Positions 22,472 to 22,754 of a stretch of 22,754 nt of DNA are shown piece by piece; the stretch's first letter is position 1, and each line of letters starts with the position of its first letter. The notes below the pieces were generated by a model. It saw nothing but the letters and a program-made list of their open reading frames with translations. It was not told the DNA's origin and searched no databases. This DNA is from Clostridia bacterium. Its GTDB lineage: Bacteria > Bacillota > Clostridia > Oscillospirales > Acutalibacteraceae. The stretch covers positions 1-22,754 of the forward strand of contig CAAEIM010000134.1 in assembly GCA_900755995.1 (NCBI GenBank). The letters run 5' to 3'. A program made the position numbers and the translations under genes.

Positions 22472-22754
22472 TCAGTTATCTGAGCTATTCTTGTGGTATA
22501 AAATAAACTCACTTAGAGGACGATCCGATGCCGTTCTCCAATACGTTTTGCCATTACAAGCTCCGCCGCGAATAAAGTTTGCGGCTCCGGATGGCGTATT
22601 GAATGTAATGTCTCGAACAACGACCATTCCGTCTTCGCTCAACGAATCAGCGTGCTCTTTTCTTGACTTTCGGATACTACTTTCGTTTGATGTGATTTTA
22701 GGATCTAATATAGACCCCTCAAGAACAACATATTCGCATCCATTTTGAACTCTC
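22472..22754 (-). CDS. DUF4357-domain protein, C-terminal part (cut by window edge)
   Basis: A frame open from the window edge to TGA at 22472 gives 93 residues. It shows the DUF4357 pattern: EYVVLEGSIL near its start, then RKSRKEHAD, LSEDGMVVVRDITFNTPSGAANF, RGGACNGKTYWR and a short tail. DUF4357 often forms the C-terminus of GIY-YIG nuclease-like or restriction-associated proteins; the N-terminal domain is outside the window, so the full function cannot be read. It converges on tRNA-Pro. An unrelated open frame on the plus strand overlaps it and is a shadow. Confidence 0.75.
   Translation of the reverse strand, partial: RVQNGCEYVVLEGSILDPKITSNESSIRKSRKEHADSLSEDGMVVVRDITFNTPSGAANFIRGGACNGKTYWRTASDRPLSEFILYHKNSSDN

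Noticed and set aside
22491..22748. 85-codon plus-strand ORF
   Set aside because: The opposite strand encodes a clear DUF4357 pattern; the plus-strand product is unrecognisable and has no ribosome binding site.

Overview
The window looks like a chromosomal segment of a Gram-positive gut or rumen anaerobe, most likely a Ruminococcus-like member of the Oscillospiraceae. The grounds are three secreted proteins with type I dockerins of the DVNNDGKIDISDVT kind, Shine-Dalgarno-rich starts, moderately AT-rich DNA, a DeoR/FruK/FruA fructose operon and Firmicutes-style sigma-A promoters. No rRNA or species marker is present, so the genus is inference.

Layout. 1-345: two tandem decayed 5' ends of an IS30-like element. 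692-3088: secreted papain-family (C1) protease with a dockerin. 3292-4212: lipoprotein alpha/beta hydrolase, followed by two terminators. 4670-10450: one-direction PTS block fruR-fruK-fruA-ptsH-ptsI. It imports fructose as fructose-1-phosphate, converts it to fructose-1,6-bisphosphate, and also carries the general PTS proteins HPr and EI. 10719-10970 (minus): small XRE regulator, divergent from a large secreted dockerin/leucine-rich-repeat protein (11238-14156) that is interrupted by one in-frame TAG. 14306-14839 (minus): PBECR4-like orphan, preceded by a hairpin-rich stretch with a 45-codon overlapping ORF. 15211-16050: DegV family. 16145-16279: possible 44-aa protein. 16280-17869 (minus): O-antigen ligase/polymerase family membrane protein. 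18047-18202: strongly folded leader RNA with its own terminator. 18223-21891: secreted dockerin protein with seven RCC1 repeats. 22158-22234: tRNA-Pro(UGG). 22472-22754 (minus): C-terminal end of a DUF4357 protein cut by the window edge.

How the parts relate. The proteins at 11238 and 18223 are paralogs. They share a signal peptide, an N-terminal scaffold of about 560 residues with a conserved CxxC...CP cysteine set, a short module before the C-terminus, and a dockerin. Between scaffold and C-terminus one carries BspA-type LRRs and the other an RCC1 propeller. Together with the dockerin protease they look like non-catalytic and proteolytic components displayed on a cohesin scaffold; no cohesin is in the window.

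Most interesting points: the self-folding leader plus terminator placed directly before the RBS of the RCC1 gene (18047-18202); the swapped-module dockerin paralogs; the single CAG-to-TAG type interruption of one paralog; three TTGACTGA boxes before fruR; and the hairpin-rich element with a small overlapping ORF before the PBECR4 gene.
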